NCBI GenBank assembly: GCA_000438355.1
Contig: FR901496.1
Coordinates: 1 to 37,492 of the forward strand
DNA length: 37,492 nt
Direction of reading: 5' to 3'
Origin: Clostridium sp. CAG:273
GTDB lineage: Bacteria; Bacillota; Clostridia; TANB77; CAG-508
A model generated the notes under the pieces. The model worked only from the letters and a program-made list of their open reading frames with translations, did no database searches and had not been told where the DNA came from. The translations under genes were made by a program, and so were the position numbers. Of this stretch, positions 17,261-26,349 are shown in pieces (position 1 is the first letter of the stretch; every line of letters starts with the position of its first letter).

Positions 17261-17743
17261 CTAATTTTCTAATTTTTCTATATCTGTTAATTTATAATAA
17301 GTTTGTCCATCTATTGCTGTATATCCTTTTGTTGTAATTATATCATTATTTTTATAGTCCACTATATAATACATTCCACTTTCCTCTTTAATATTTTCCA
17401 ACTCTAAATCCCTTAAATCTTGTTGTGTTAAAACATAAAAGTCACTATCTTTTGACTCAGAATCTATAATTTGTTTTTCTAAGAAAGCTTTTATCACTTC
17501 ATCTTCCTTCATATCTGTAAGTTTTGTTCCGGTTAGTTTAGCATCTTTTTCTTTCATATCTACATGTTGAGAAACAAGCTCTGTTTTTCCTTGTATTAAT
17601 AATAAGTTTGTTTTTAATGTTTCTAAAGCTTCTTTAGATATTTGCATTCTAACAAAATAAATAGCTCCAAATACTATTAAAGCTATAAAAATTATAATAA
17701 ATATCATTGCTATATATGTTAATCCTTCTTCTTTTTTAAACAT
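17261..17743 (-). CDS. Pilin-like single-span membrane protein of unknown function
   Basis: A 160-residue protein with one N-terminal hydrophobic segment (about 9-31) after MFKKEEGLTYIAMIF. The Lys/Glu-Gly followed by a hydrophobic stretch recalls type IV prepilin leaders (K-G^FxxxE), but the usual Glu at +5 is absent. Residues 32-160 form a charged extracytoplasmic part, helical to about 60, then a compact region with tyrosines (YYIVDY, TYYKLTDIEK). I do not recognise a named family. It is divergent from the HtrA-like gene and has its own TTGAAA/TATAAT promoter (17781-17809). It could be a pseudopilin or a cell-envelope accessory protein. Confidence 0.7.
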   Translation of the reverse strand: MFKKEEGLTYIAMIFIIIFIALIVFGAIYFVRMQISKEALETLKTNLLLIQGKTELVSQHVDMKEKDAKLTGTKLTDMKEDEVIKAFLEKQIIDSESKDSDFYVLTQQDLRDLELENIKEESGMYYIVDYKNNDIITTKGYTAIDGQTYYKLTDIEKLEN

Positions 17744-17780
17744 TTCTATTCCTCTCTTAATAAACTTTAAACTCCTTTAT

Positions 17781-17809
17781 ATTATACATATATCTTAAAC
17801 TTTTTTCAA
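17781..17809 (-). promoter_or_regulatory. Promoter of the pilin-like gene
   Basis: Minus-strand TTGAAA (17804-17809), 17-base spacer, TATAAT (17781-17786), 38 bases upstream of the ATG at 17743. Confidence 0.75.
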
Positions 17810-17841
17810 TATTGTCACATTTTTTTCACAAAAGTCTTGTA

Positions 17842-17850
17842 TGATATAAT
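17842..17850 (+). promoter_or_regulatory. Extended -10 promoter of the HtrA-like gene
   Basis: TGA-TATAAT is an extended -10 element. No good -35 lies at the right distance, as is common for extended -10 promoters. The start codon is 61 bases downstream of the element. Confidence 0.55.
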
Positions 17851-17881
17851 TGTTTTAGGTTAATATAATTATAATAAATTA

Positions 17882-17898
17882 CTTGAGGTAAACTCAAG
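17882..17898 (+). promoter_or_regulatory. Short hairpin next to the htrA ribosome site
   Basis: CTTGAG-GTAAA-CTCAAG, a perfect 6-bp inverted repeat, ends one base before the AAAGGAG ribosome site. It could be an operator or an RNA hairpin modulating translation. Confidence 0.4.
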
Positions 17899-17911
17899 AA
17901 AGGAGAAATTT

Positions 17912-19447
17912 ATGGAACAAAACAATATAAACGAAAATCAAAATAAGAAGGTAAATTCTAATATGAGTTTTAATGAAAATAACACTCAAAATGTTAGTGG
18001 AAATATTAATAAAAATTCTAACCAGAACTATGACCAAAATCAAGTTAATAATTCCACAACTAATTCACAAAATGTGAATTATCAATCAAACTATAATATG
18101 AATAATGCCCAAAACTTAAATACTAGAAATTATAACAATAATAGTAACTTTAACTCTCAAAAAAATAACCTTAATAATACTAACAGCAACTTTAATCCCA
18201 ATAACAATTTTAAAAATAATGGATTTAATAATAATTTTAATAATGCATCTACATATCAATCTGTTAAACAGCCAAAAGTTAAAAACAAGAATAGTTCAAA
18301 TTTTGGAAAAACAATACTAATTCCTTTTGTATCTGGTATTTTGGGTACAGTTCTTGTAATCGGTGCATGCATTGGAATTCCAGGAATAAGAAATGGAATT
18401 TCTAAACAAATTGTAGGACTTTCTAACAATAACACTAATACTTCTACAAGTGCACCTACACTAAATACAGAGCATATTTCTTTAGAAAACTATTCAGATA
18501 CAGCAATAGCTGCTGCAAATAAAGTTTTACCTTCTATAGTAGGAATTAAAATAGAATTTGCAGTTAACTCTATATTTAATCATGGTACAAGTGTTGCTTC
18601 TGCTGAAGGCTCTGGAATTATTATTAGCGAAGATGGTTATATTTTAACAAATAACCATGTTGTAAATTCTACTTCAACATCTTCTTTTTATGAAGTAGAA
18701 GAAGCAAGCAAAGTTACTGTAAAACTATATAATGATAATACAGAATATGAAGCAAAAATTATTGGTACAGACGAGCAAACAGACCTAGCTGTTATTAAAA
18801 TAAACAAAACAGGCTTAACAGCTGCTGAACTTGGAGATTCAGATGGAGTACAAGTTGGAGAATTTGCTATGGCAATTGGAAACCCATTAGGATTAAGTAG
18901 CAGTGTTACATCTGGTATAATAAGTGCTGTAAATAGAGAAGTTACAGATGAAGATGGAAACACATATGTTGCAATTCAAACAGATGCTTCTATAAATTCC
19001 GGCAATAGTGGTGGAGCTTTAGTAAATAGCCAAGGTCAAGTAATAGGAGTTAACACATTAAAATTATCTGGAACAGGTGTTGAAGGTGTTGGATTTGCTA
19101 TTCCAATAAACTCAACTAAAGATATAACAGACCAACTAATTAAATATAGCAAAGTAAAAAGACCTTACATTGGAATTGGTGGAATTGAATTAGATGAAAA
19201 AACTGCAAAAGTTAATAATTTAGTTGTTGGTATATATGTAAAACAACTTGAAGATTTCTCTGCTGCTGAAAAAGGTGGAGTTAAAGTTGGAGATGTAATT
19301 ACAGAAGTAGAGGGGCAAAAAGTAACAACAATGGATGAAGTAAATGAAATTAAAAACAAGAAAAATATTGGAGATACACTTAAATTGAAAATATACCGTA
19401 ATGGAAAATATATAGATTTAACAATAACACTTCAAGAACAACCTTAA
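17912..19447 (+). CDS. htrA: HtrA/DegP-type membrane serine protease with Asn-rich N-terminal tail
   Basis: Membrane-anchored PDZ serine protease for protein quality control at the outer face of the membrane. It has 511 residues. Residues 1-115 are a low-complexity tail with 50 Asn in the first 110 residues, predicted to lie in the cytoplasm. Residues 133-158 are the membrane span. Residues 195-400 are the trypsin-like domain with His249 (LTNNHVV), Asp291 (TDLAVIKI) and Ser366 (NSGNSGGAL). One PDZ domain occupies about 415-505. Firmicute HtrA proteins also have a cytoplasmic N-terminus and one span, but such a long Asn-rich tail is unusual. It is monocistronic, with its own promoter and terminator. 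Confidence 0.93.
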   Translation: MEQNNINENQNKKVNSNMSFNENNTQNVSGNINKNSNQNYDQNQVNNSTTNSQNVNYQSNYNMNNAQNLNTRNYNNNSNFNSQKNNLNNTNSNFNPNNNFKNNGFNNNFNNASTYQSVKQPKVKNKNSSNFGKTILIPFVSGILGTVLVIGACIGIPGIRNGISKQIVGLSNNNTNTSTSAPTLNTEHISLENYSDTAIAAANKVLPSIVGIKIEFAVNSIFNHGTSVASAEGSGIIISEDGYILTNNHVVNSTSTSSFYEVEEASKVTVKLYNDNTEYEAKIIGTDEQTDLAVIKINKTGLTAAELGDSDGVQVGEFAMAIGNPLGLSSSVTSGIISAVNREVTDEDGNTYVAIQTDASINSGNSGGALVNSQGQVIGVNTLKLSGTGVEGVGFAIPINSTKDITDQLIKYSKVKRPYIGIGGIELDEKTAKVNNLVVGIYVKQLEDFSAAEKGGVKVGDVITEVEGQKVTTMDEVNEIKNKKNIGDTLKLKIYRNGKYIDLTITLQEQP

Positions 19448-19469
19448 TAAGAAAAACTTTAATACATTA

Positions 19470-19510
19470 AAACCTTCTTATGACATTTTTATTTTATCGT
19501 AAGAAGGTTT
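19470..19510 (+). terminator. Terminator of the htrA gene
   Basis: Stem AAACCTTCTTATGA (19470-19483) with TCGTAAGAAGGTTT (19497-19510), one wobble pair and a 13-base loop, followed by ATTTTTAAAT. The left half and loop recur at 27316-27346. Confidence 0.8.
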
Positions 19511-19623
19511 ATTTTTAAATTTTACACAAATTATTCTATATCCTCACAAATTCTTAATAAAATATTTAATCTTTCTTTTCATACAAATCACATGCAGTTC
19601 ACAAAATGGACAAACTTGTTAGT

Positions 19624-19735
19624 TATAATATAGCTGTAGTTGATAAATAAGTTACTCCGTTATCAACTAAAAAAGAAGAACATCCCCTTTTATTTTCGAA
19701 AGAGATTCTCGTACGGTTGAGAATCTCTTTTTAAT
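19624..19735 (+). ncRNA. Candidate small RNA with own promoter and terminator
   Basis: In the 398-base gap between htrA and the M23 peptidase gene, a consensus TATAAT (19624-19629) is followed by a hairpin AGTTGATAA (19638-19646) / TTATCAACT (19660-19668). Then comes a single-stranded segment containing CATCCCC, and a perfect 12-bp terminator hairpin (AAAGAGATTCTC 19699-19710 / GAGAATCTCTTT 19719-19730) with a T-tail. The predicted transcript is about 100 nt and has no start codon with a ribosome site. I cannot match it to 6S, SRP RNA or a riboswitch class. The terminator stem could also serve the opposite strand. Confidence 0.45.
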
Positions 19736-19784
19736 TATAACAATTCATCAATATATATTGTTAATATTTATCTGAAGCTATTAA

Positions 19785-19815
19785 AAGAACTGAATAAAAT
19801 AATTATTCAGTTCTT
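19785..19815 (-). terminator. Terminator of the M23 peptidase gene
   Basis: Perfect 13-bp inverted repeat AAGAACTGAATAA / TTATTCAGTTCTT with a 5-base loop, 31 bases after the stop codon and followed on the minus strand by TTTTAAT. Confidence 0.8.
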
Positions 19816-19845
19816 CATTAATTTTAGTATTCTATTTTTTCTAAT

Positions 19846-20832
19846 CTATTTATATAAATATTTTTGTGGGTTTACACATTGTCCATTTAATTGAATTTCA
19901 AAGTGTAAATGGTTACCTGTTGAATTACCTGTTGAACCAACTGTTGCAATCACATCTCCTGCTTTTACTTGTTCTCCTGCACTAACATATAATTTACTGC
20001 AATGACCATAATAAGCAACAACGCCTTTTCCACTGTCTATTTTAACTAAATTACCATAACTTCCTTTATATCCAGACCATATAACTTTACCAGAAGCTGC
20101 AGCCTTAATAGGTGTTCCACCAGGTGCTGCTATATCTAATCCTCTATGTGCATAACTTCTTATAGATTCTCTATTACCAAATCTTGATGTTATTACTCCT
20201 GATACTGGTTTTACAGCTAAATATATACCATTAATAGATTGTTCTTTTCTTCTTTGTTCTTCCTCTTCTTTTTCTATTTGAGTTTCTATGGCATCTGTAA
20301 CTTCATTTCTTGCTGTTTTTACACTTACAGGTTGATATTCTTCATTATTTATAGAATATACCTTTTTTATACCTATTTTTCTCTTCTTGCCATATTTTTC
20401 TTCCATTTCATCTACTAAACTTTCGGCATCTTCTAATTTTTCTAGAATTGCCTCTTGATTGTTATCTATTGTAACAGCAAATCTTACATAAGTTCTTGTC
20501 GCATCATTTTCTATTTTTGCTATTATCTCATCTTCATTTGTATCTTCTACTTTACTTAAAAAAGTTAGTTTATATTGAGGCTCTTCTGCTAATTCTACAG
20601 ATTCTAATTCTGCATTTTCTGTCTTTAATACCTCATTTTGAATTTTTTCTTCAAATGCTTTTTTATTTTTTACATATCCTATTTCTTCTCCTGAAATAGA
20701 AACTCTAACTGCAATATCAAATTTTAATAAAATAATTGTAATAATTATAAACAAAGCTATTCCTACTATGCTAATAAGCTTTAAACCTTCTTTTGTGTAG
20801 TATTTTATTTGCTTGTTTAAAATACAATTCAC
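19846..20832 (-). CDS. M23-family peptidoglycan endopeptidase, membrane-anchored
   Basis: Zinc metallopeptidase acting on peptidoglycan peptides outside the membrane. An uninterrupted frame extends to an ATG at 20889; numbering here uses that frame. Residues 38-55 are a transmembrane anchor. Residues 60-225 form a charged region, helical and Glu-rich at 200-216. The C-terminal LytM domain (230-347) has ligands His248, Asp252 and His329 plus catalytic His296 and His327 (SYAHRGLD, HLHFE). A consensus promoter (20861-20889) overlaps the distal ATG, so that codon would not be in the transcript. Translation probably begins after AAAAAGGAG at the GTG at 20832 (very close spacing) or the ATT at 20823. 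I give the GTG with reservation. Confidence 0.85.
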   Translation of the reverse strand: MNCILNKQIKYYTKEGLKLISIVGIALFIIITIILLKFDIAVRVSISGEEIGYVKNKKAFEEKIQNEVLKTENAELESVELAEEPQYKLTFLSKVEDTNEDEIIAKIENDATRTYVRFAVTIDNNQEAILEKLEDAESLVDEMEEKYGKKRKIGIKKVYSINNEEYQPVSVKTARNEVTDAIETQIEKEEEEQRRKEQSINGIYLAVKPVSGVITSRFGNRESIRSYAHRGLDIAAPGGTPIKAAASGKVIWSGYKGSYGNLVKIDSGKGVVAYYGHCSKLYVSAGEQVKAGDVIATVGSTGNSTGNHLHFEIQLNGQCVNPQKYLYK

Positions 20833-20860
20833 ACTCCTTTTTATGAACGCGACAATTACT

Positions 20861-20889
20861 ATTATACCATATATTCTAAACAATTTCAA
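20861..20889 (-). promoter_or_regulatory. Promoter of the M23 peptidase gene
   Basis: Minus-strand TTGAAA (20884-20889), 17-base spacer and consensus TATAAT (20861-20866). The predicted RNA start is near 20854, so the protein must start downstream of the first in-frame ATG. Confidence 0.8.
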
Positions 20890-21042
20890 ATATACTATAC
20901 TCTTGATTTTACATTTTGAGCAAATATTATCTTTTTTGTCATTTCTTGATTTTTATTTACCATATAATTTGCTCGCTTTTTCTTCGTTTTTCTCCGTTTT
21001 TCTTGTTTTTTCTTACCTTGACTTTTAGAAAATATTACCTTT

Positions 21043-24000
21043 TTATTGTAATTTCATTGAAAGTAATTTACTTATTCCGTTTTCCTCCATTGTAACACCA
21101 TAAATACTATCTGCTGCTTCCATTGTACCTTTTCTATGTGTTATTACTAAAAATTGTGTAATTTTACTAAATTTTTTTAAGTATTCAGCATATCTAAATA
21201 CATTTACATCATCTAATGCTGCCTCAATTTCGTCTAATATACAAAATGGAGCTGGATTTATTTTAAGTATTGCAAATAAAAGTGCAATTGCAGTAAATGC
21301 CCTTTCTCCACCAGATAAAAGTAGCATATTCTGAAGTTTTTTTCCTGTTGGCTGTACTTGTATATCTATTCCACATTCCAAAATATTATTTTCGTCTTCT
21401 AGCCTAAGTTCTGCTTTTCCTCCTCCAAATAACTCTATAAATACTTCATTAAAGTTTTTATTTATAATTTCAAATTTCTCTTTAAATTGCTTTTTCATTG
21501 TGTCTGTCATATCTGAAATTACCCTTCTAAGCTTTGTCATGGTATCTTCTAAGTCTAATCTTTGTTCATTCATAAAGTCATATCTTTCTTTCAGCTTTTT
21601 ATATTCTTCAATTGAATCTATATTTATACCACCCAACTCTCTTATTCTATTCCTAATTTCATTTACTTGTTTTTGAGTTTGAGCTACATTTTCTGGCATC
21701 TTATAGCCTTTTGCTGTATTTGGTGTTATTTCATATTCATTCCAAAGCTCATTTACATAATTTTGTATTTCTTCTTCTACTTTTGTCTTTTTTATGTCAA
21801 TTTTTACAATTTGCTCTTTTAGTCCATCTATTACACCAAATTGATTTTCTATATCTTCTTCTACCTTATTTAGCCTATTATTTTGCTCTATTCTCTCATT
21901 TTTTAACATTTCTATATCTCCAGAACTATTGGCAATTTCTCTTTTTATTTCTTCTATTTGATTTTCTAAACTTCCTATTTGTTTTCTTAGTTCTTCTGTT
22001 TCTTTTACAGTATAGTCAATGGTTTCCTCTTTCTTTTCTATACTTGCCTTACTATTTTCTATATCGCTTTCTATTCTTGCAACTAATTCGTCTATTGAAT
22101 TTTTACTTTCGTCAAAAGAAGATACTGAAATTTTTAAGTTAGTAATATCAAAATTCAAGTCATCTATATATTTCTGGTTATCTTTGTTTAACTCTGCAAA
22201 TTCTCTTATTACAACATTTAACTCTTCTATTTCTTTACTTAATTTTTCTATTTCTTGCTCTTTTTCCACTCTTACATTTACAATATTTTCTTTTTGTTCT
22301 CCAATAGATGCTTTTTCTGTTTTTAACTTATTTAATCTGTCTTCTAGTTTTAATATTTCGCTTTCTATAGACAACATTTTCTGCTTTTCTGTTGCATAAA
22401 CAACCTCTATATCTTGAAGTTCTTTTTCTAGCTTTGCAGTCTCTTCTATTACATCTGCAATTGATGCAGAATATTTTTCTTTTTCTGCTGCCTTTTCCTT
22501 AGATTGTTTTTGTAATTGTTCTATTTCTTTTGCTAAATCTTCTATTTCTCTGCTTCTTCCTAATATATTTACAGTTTTTTGTGTTATAGAACCACCTGTA
22601 ATTGCTCCAGAAGGATTAATTATATCCCCTTTAGTAGTGACTACTCTAAAAGTATAATTATTCAGCTTAGATAGTGAAATTCCAGTTTCCATGCTATCTA
22701 CAATAACTGTTCTTCCTAACAAATTATATACAATTTGTTCATATTTCTTATCATATTTAACTAAATCTGATGCAATTCCTACAACACCATTTATTCCATT
22801 TGTTACAACTTTATCTATTTTTTTACCTCTAACAGAAGTTACTGGTAAGAATGATGCCCTACCTAAATTGTTGTCTCTTAAATGTTTAACTAGTTTTTTT
22901 GCATCTTCTTCTGTTTGAGTTACTATATTTTGTAATGATTGGCCCAATGCCATTTCTATTGCTATTTCATAATCTTTTGGTACATTTATTAAATTAGCCA
23001 AAATTCCATGCATACCTTTTTTTAATTCTGCATTTTTGTCGCAATCTAACAAAAGTGACCTAACACTTTTAATATAGCCTTCTTTTTCTTTTTCTGTCTC
23101 TATTAAAAATTTATGTCTAGAATCTTTCATTCTAATTTCATATGCTAATTTATTTATTTCGTCATCAAAATCTTTTACTTTTTGCATAGCTGTTTCTTTT
23201 TGTTTTATCATATTTTGTAAATTTTCATTTGATTTGTTTCTTTTATCTTCTAATTCATAAAAACCTTGTGATAGTTGTTGTTTTTCATCTCTTTTTAAGT
23301 CAAGTTCTGAAATAGTATCTTGCACTTCTAAACTAACAGTTCTTTCTCTTTTTTCTAAGTTTTCATAGTTTTGTTTTTCTACATTTATATCTGATGTAAG
23401 CTCATACCTTTTATCTGTATTACTTTCAACAATTTGTTTTTTATCTTCTATTTCTTTTTCCTTTTCAGTTAGCTTACCACTTAATTCTGCAAGTTCTTTT
23501 TCTTTTTCTTCTAGTTCTTTAACGTATTTTTCTTTATTTGTATTTAAGCTTTCTTTTTTATTTAATTTTTGCTTTTTCTCTTCTTCTAATTCAGAAATTT
23601 TTGCATTTGCTGCTTCTATTTCCTTTTCTAATCTTTGCTCATTTACTTGGTTATTTTGTATTCTTTCTTTAGAAATTCCTATTTCTGAATTAATTTTCTC
23701 AATTTTATTACTACTTTCGAAACCTAAATTCTGCTTTTCTTCAATTAATTGTATTATTTCATCTATTCTTTGTTTTATAGCAGATTTTTCTTCTTGAAAT
23801 TTCTCCATTTTTAAGCTTTCATTATTATTTTGTTCATTTAAAATCTCTACATCTTTAATTATTTGTTCTAATTTCTCTTTATCCACATTAATATTGTGTA
23901 CAAATAAGCCAACTTCTATAGATTTTAACTCTTCTCTTAAATCCAAATATCTTCTTGCTTTTTCTGCCTGTTCTTGTAATGGTTCTATACTAGTTTCAAT

Positions 24001-24591
24001 TTCAGAAAGTATGTCATTTATTCTTAATAAGTTTAACTTCGTTTGTTCCAATTTTTTCTCAGAGTCCTGTTTTCTTACTCTATATTTAACAATACCAGCC
24101 GCTTCCTCAAATATATGACGTCTATCCTCTGATTTATTACTTAAAATTTCATCTATTTTTCCTTGACCTATTATACTATAGCCATCTTTTCCAATTCCAG
24201 TGTCCATAAACAATTCTAAAATATCTTTTAGTCTGCATGGAGTTTTATTTATAAAATAACCAGTTTCTCCACTTCTATATATTTTTCTGGTTACAGTAAC
24301 TTCTGTATATTCAATTGGAAGCTTTCCATCTGAGTTGTCTATTACAATAGATACTTCTGCAAATCCTAAAGATTTTCTTGCTTGTGTTCCTGCAAAAATA
24401 ATATCCTCAGACTTTGCTCCTCTTAAAGACTTCATACTTTGCTCCCCAAGTACCCATCTTATAGCATCTGAAATATTACTCTTTCCTGAACCATTTGGCC
24501 CTATAACTGCTGTTATCCCTGGTTTAAAGTCTAACACAGTTCTATCTGCAAATGATTTAAACCCTTGTAATTCCATTCTTTTCAAATACAT
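21043..24591 (-). CDS. smc: Chromosome partition protein SMC
   Basis: ATPase of the Smc-ScpAB condensin that organises and segregates the chromosome. At 1182 residues it matches the family. The N-terminal head carries Walker A GPNGSGKS (31-38). Long coiled coils (about 165-500 and 665-1015) flank the hinge (about 515-650) with the glycine motif GAITGGS. The C-terminal head has the ABC signature LLSGGERA and Walker B FCILDEIEAALDD. The ribosome site AGGTGA precedes the ATG. No ftsY, rnc or scp genes adjoin it here. Confidence 0.97.
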   Translation of the reverse strand: MYLKRMELQGFKSFADRTVLDFKPGITAVIGPNGSGKSNISDAIRWVLGEQSMKSLRGAKSEDIIFAGTQARKSLGFAEVSIVIDNSDGKLPIEYTEVTVTRKIYRSGETGYFINKTPCRLKDILELFMDTGIGKDGYSIIGQGKIDEILSNKSEDRRHIFEEAAGIVKYRVRKQDSEKKLEQTKLNLLRINDILSEIETSIEPLQEQAEKARRYLDLREELKSIEVGLFVHNINVDKEKLEQIIKDVEILNEQNNNESLKMEKFQEEKSAIKQRIDEIIQLIEEKQNLGFESSNKIEKINSEIGISKERIQNNQVNEQRLEKEIEAANAKISELEEEKKQKLNKKESLNTNKEKYVKELEEKEKELAELSGKLTEKEKEIEDKKQIVESNTDKRYELTSDINVEKQNYENLEKRERTVSLEVQDTISELDLKRDEKQQLSQGFYELEDKRNKSNENLQNMIKQKETAMQKVKDFDDEINKLAYEIRMKDSRHKFLIETEKEKEGYIKSVRSLLLDCDKNAELKKGMHGILANLINVPKDYEIAIEMALGQSLQNIVTQTEEDAKKLVKHLRDNNLGRASFLPVTSVRGKKIDKVVTNGINGVVGIASDLVKYDKKYEQIVYNLLGRTVIVDSMETGISLSKLNNYTFRVVTTKGDIINPSGAITGGSITQKTVNILGRSREIEDLAKEIEQLQKQSKEKAAEKEKYSASIADVIEETAKLEKELQDIEVVYATEKQKMLSIESEILKLEDRLNKLKTEKASIGEQKENIVNVRVEKEQEIEKLSKEIEELNVVIREFAELNKDNQKYIDDLNFDITNLKISVSSFDESKNSIDELVARIESDIENSKASIEKKEETIDYTVKETEELRKQIGSLENQIEEIKREIANSSGDIEMLKNERIEQNNRLNKVEEDIENQFGVIDGLKEQIVKIDIKKTKVEEEIQNYVNELWNEYEITPNTAKGYKMPENVAQTQKQVNEIRNRIRELGGINIDSIEEYKKLKERYDFMNEQRLDLEDTMTKLRRVISDMTDTMKKQFKEKFEIINKNFNEVFIELFGGGKAELRLEDENNILECGIDIQVQPTGKKLQNMLLLSGGERAFTAIALLFAILKINPAPFCILDEIEAALDDVNVFRYAEYLKKFSKITQFLVITHRKGTMEAADSIYGVTMEENGISKLLSMKLQ

Positions 24592-24736
24592 CTATTTCAC
24601 CTATTCTTTCGATTATTTATATAATTACAATATTATACTTTTCTCGTATATCAGTAATTATTTATTTTATTGGATTTAGTATAGTAATAAACTTTTATTT
24701 TAAACTACACCATTTTAATTGTTACTATTTAATAAA

Positions 24737-26089
24737 TTAAAACAATCTTTTTATAATATCATTGCATTTATTTATAATTTCTTTTACATCTATATTTTTT
24801 ATATTTCTATTTTCCATTAATATTTCGCCTTTTACTATAGTTGTGTCTACATTTTTCCCACTTGTATTATAAACTAGGTTAGCTATTTTATTTAAATTTG
24901 GTACCATTGTAATATTATCTAAACTTTCTTCTATATTAACTAAAATTATATCTGCATCCTTGCCTTCTTCAATTGAACCTATTTTGTCTTCTTTTTGCAA
25001 TGCTTTAGCTCCATTTATAGTAGCCATTTTTATTACATCTTTAGCATTTATTCTTTCTTCATTTTCATGAATTCCTCCTTGAATTAAACATGCTACTCTC
25101 ATTGCTTCAAACATATCTAAATTACTACCGGACCCTTGTCCATCTGTTCCTAAACATACATTTATATTATTTTTTAAATACTTTGTTATATCCGCTATTT
25201 TGCAACCTAACCTCATATTAGAAACTGGGTTATGTACAATAGCTATATCCATATCTTTTAATATATTTAAGTCATCATTATTTATTTTAACCCCATGTGC
25301 CAAAATTGTATGAATATTACTAAAATACTTTTTTAATACTTCTATTGCTGCCATTCCATGCTTGCTTTTTATATCTTCTATCTCGTCTATACTTTCTAAA
25401 AAATGAATATGTACTGGCAAATTGTATTTTTTAGAAAGCTCTGCGCTTTTTTCTAAAGCCGCATCTGAACATGTATACATACTATGTGGAGAAACCGTAT
25501 ATGTTATTAATTCACTTTCTTTATTTCTGGTTTCATATAAATTTTCAAATTCTTTAACTCTTTGTTTAAATCCATTTTTTCCATCTGAGTCCATAAGAAC
25601 TCTTGTAAGTACAGTTCGTACTTTTGAATCTTCTGCTGCTTTACGTATTGCATTAGAAATAAAGTAATGGTCATTTACACAAGTAGTTCCTGTTGAAATC
25701 ATTTCTATATATGAAAGCATACTTGCATAATAAACATCTTCTTCTGTTAATTTATCTTCTACCGGCCATATTTTATCTTCAAGCCATTCATATAATTTGT
25801 ACCCCTCTGTTGTTTCTCTAAATATACTCATTGGTATATGTGCATGTACATTAATAAGACCTGGCATTACTATTTTATTTGTTGCATCTATAATGTGTAA
25901 ATTTTTTAAATTATTATCTTTTCCTTCAGAAACACTAATATTATATTCTTCATATATTTTACTTTTTTCATCATCTAAAAAAATTTTTTCAATTTTTCCA
26001 TTCTTTATAAAAACATTTATCTTTTTTATTACTACATCATTATTTTCAAATAATAAGACATTTCCATTTTTAATGAGGATTTTTTCCAT
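24737..26089 (-). CDS. Amidohydrolase, MTA/SAH or chlorohydrolase-type deaminase
   Basis: Metal-dependent TIM-barrel hydrolase of the subtype that includes 5'-methylthioadenosine/S-adenosylhomocysteine deaminases. It is 450 residues from the ATG at 26089, which has AAAGGGATGG upstream; the frame also extends 15 codons further without such a site. Metal ligands are HAH (82-84 of this start), HIHFLE, LAHGV and the Asp in GTDGQGS. The barrel begins after an N-terminal beta domain and ends with GSIEEGKDADIILV. The substrate is inferred from overall similarity; guanine- or other aminohydrolase activity is possible. It is divergent from the HD-GYP gene. Confidence 0.82.
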   Translation of the reverse strand: MEKILIKNGNVLLFENNDVVIKKINVFIKNGKIEKIFLDDEKSKIYEEYNISVSEGKDNNLKNLHIIDATNKIVMPGLINVHAHIPMSIFRETTEGYKLYEWLEDKIWPVEDKLTEEDVYYASMLSYIEMISTGTTCVNDHYFISNAIRKAAEDSKVRTVLTRVLMDSDGKNGFKQRVKEFENLYETRNKESELITYTVSPHSMYTCSDAALEKSAELSKKYNLPVHIHFLESIDEIEDIKSKHGMAAIEVLKKYFSNIHTILAHGVKINNDDLNILKDMDIAIVHNPVSNMRLGCKIADITKYLKNNINVCLGTDGQGSGSNLDMFEAMRVACLIQGGIHENEERINAKDVIKMATINGAKALQKEDKIGSIEEGKDADIILVNIEESLDNITMVPNLNKIANLVYNTSGKNVDTTIVKGEILMENRNIKNIDVKEIINKCNDIIKRLF

Positions 26090-26179
26090 ATAAAATCCAT
26101 CCCTTTCTTTTTTCAATAAAAGACTCATATACAAATGAAGTTAAATTTCTCGCAAACTAAGCCTACTTTTTCTTTTAAA

Positions 26180-26208
26180 ATAATACTATAAAAATGTAAA
26201 AAAAGCAA
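26180..26208 (-). promoter_or_regulatory. Possible promoter of the amidohydrolase gene
   Basis: Minus-strand TTGCTT (26203-26208), 17-base spacer, TATTAT (26180-26185), 91 bases from the start codon. Confidence 0.5.
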
Positions 26209-26237
26209 TGTAAAAATACATATAACCCATCTACCTC

Positions 26238-26266
26238 TTGTAAAAAAGTTTTATTTATAGTATTAT
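26238..26266 (+). promoter_or_regulatory. Possible promoter of the HD-GYP gene
   Basis: TTGTAA (26238-26243), 17-base spacer, TATTAT (26261-26266), 84 bases upstream of the ATG at 26350. The last six spacer bases and the -10 match those of the divergent promoter. Confidence 0.55.
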
Positions 26267-26349
26267 AAAATTAGTGTTAATACAAAGGAAAAAGGTTAAA
26301 AAATAGTTATAGTTTTAACTGAATTTATTCCTAAGAAAGGAATTTAATT

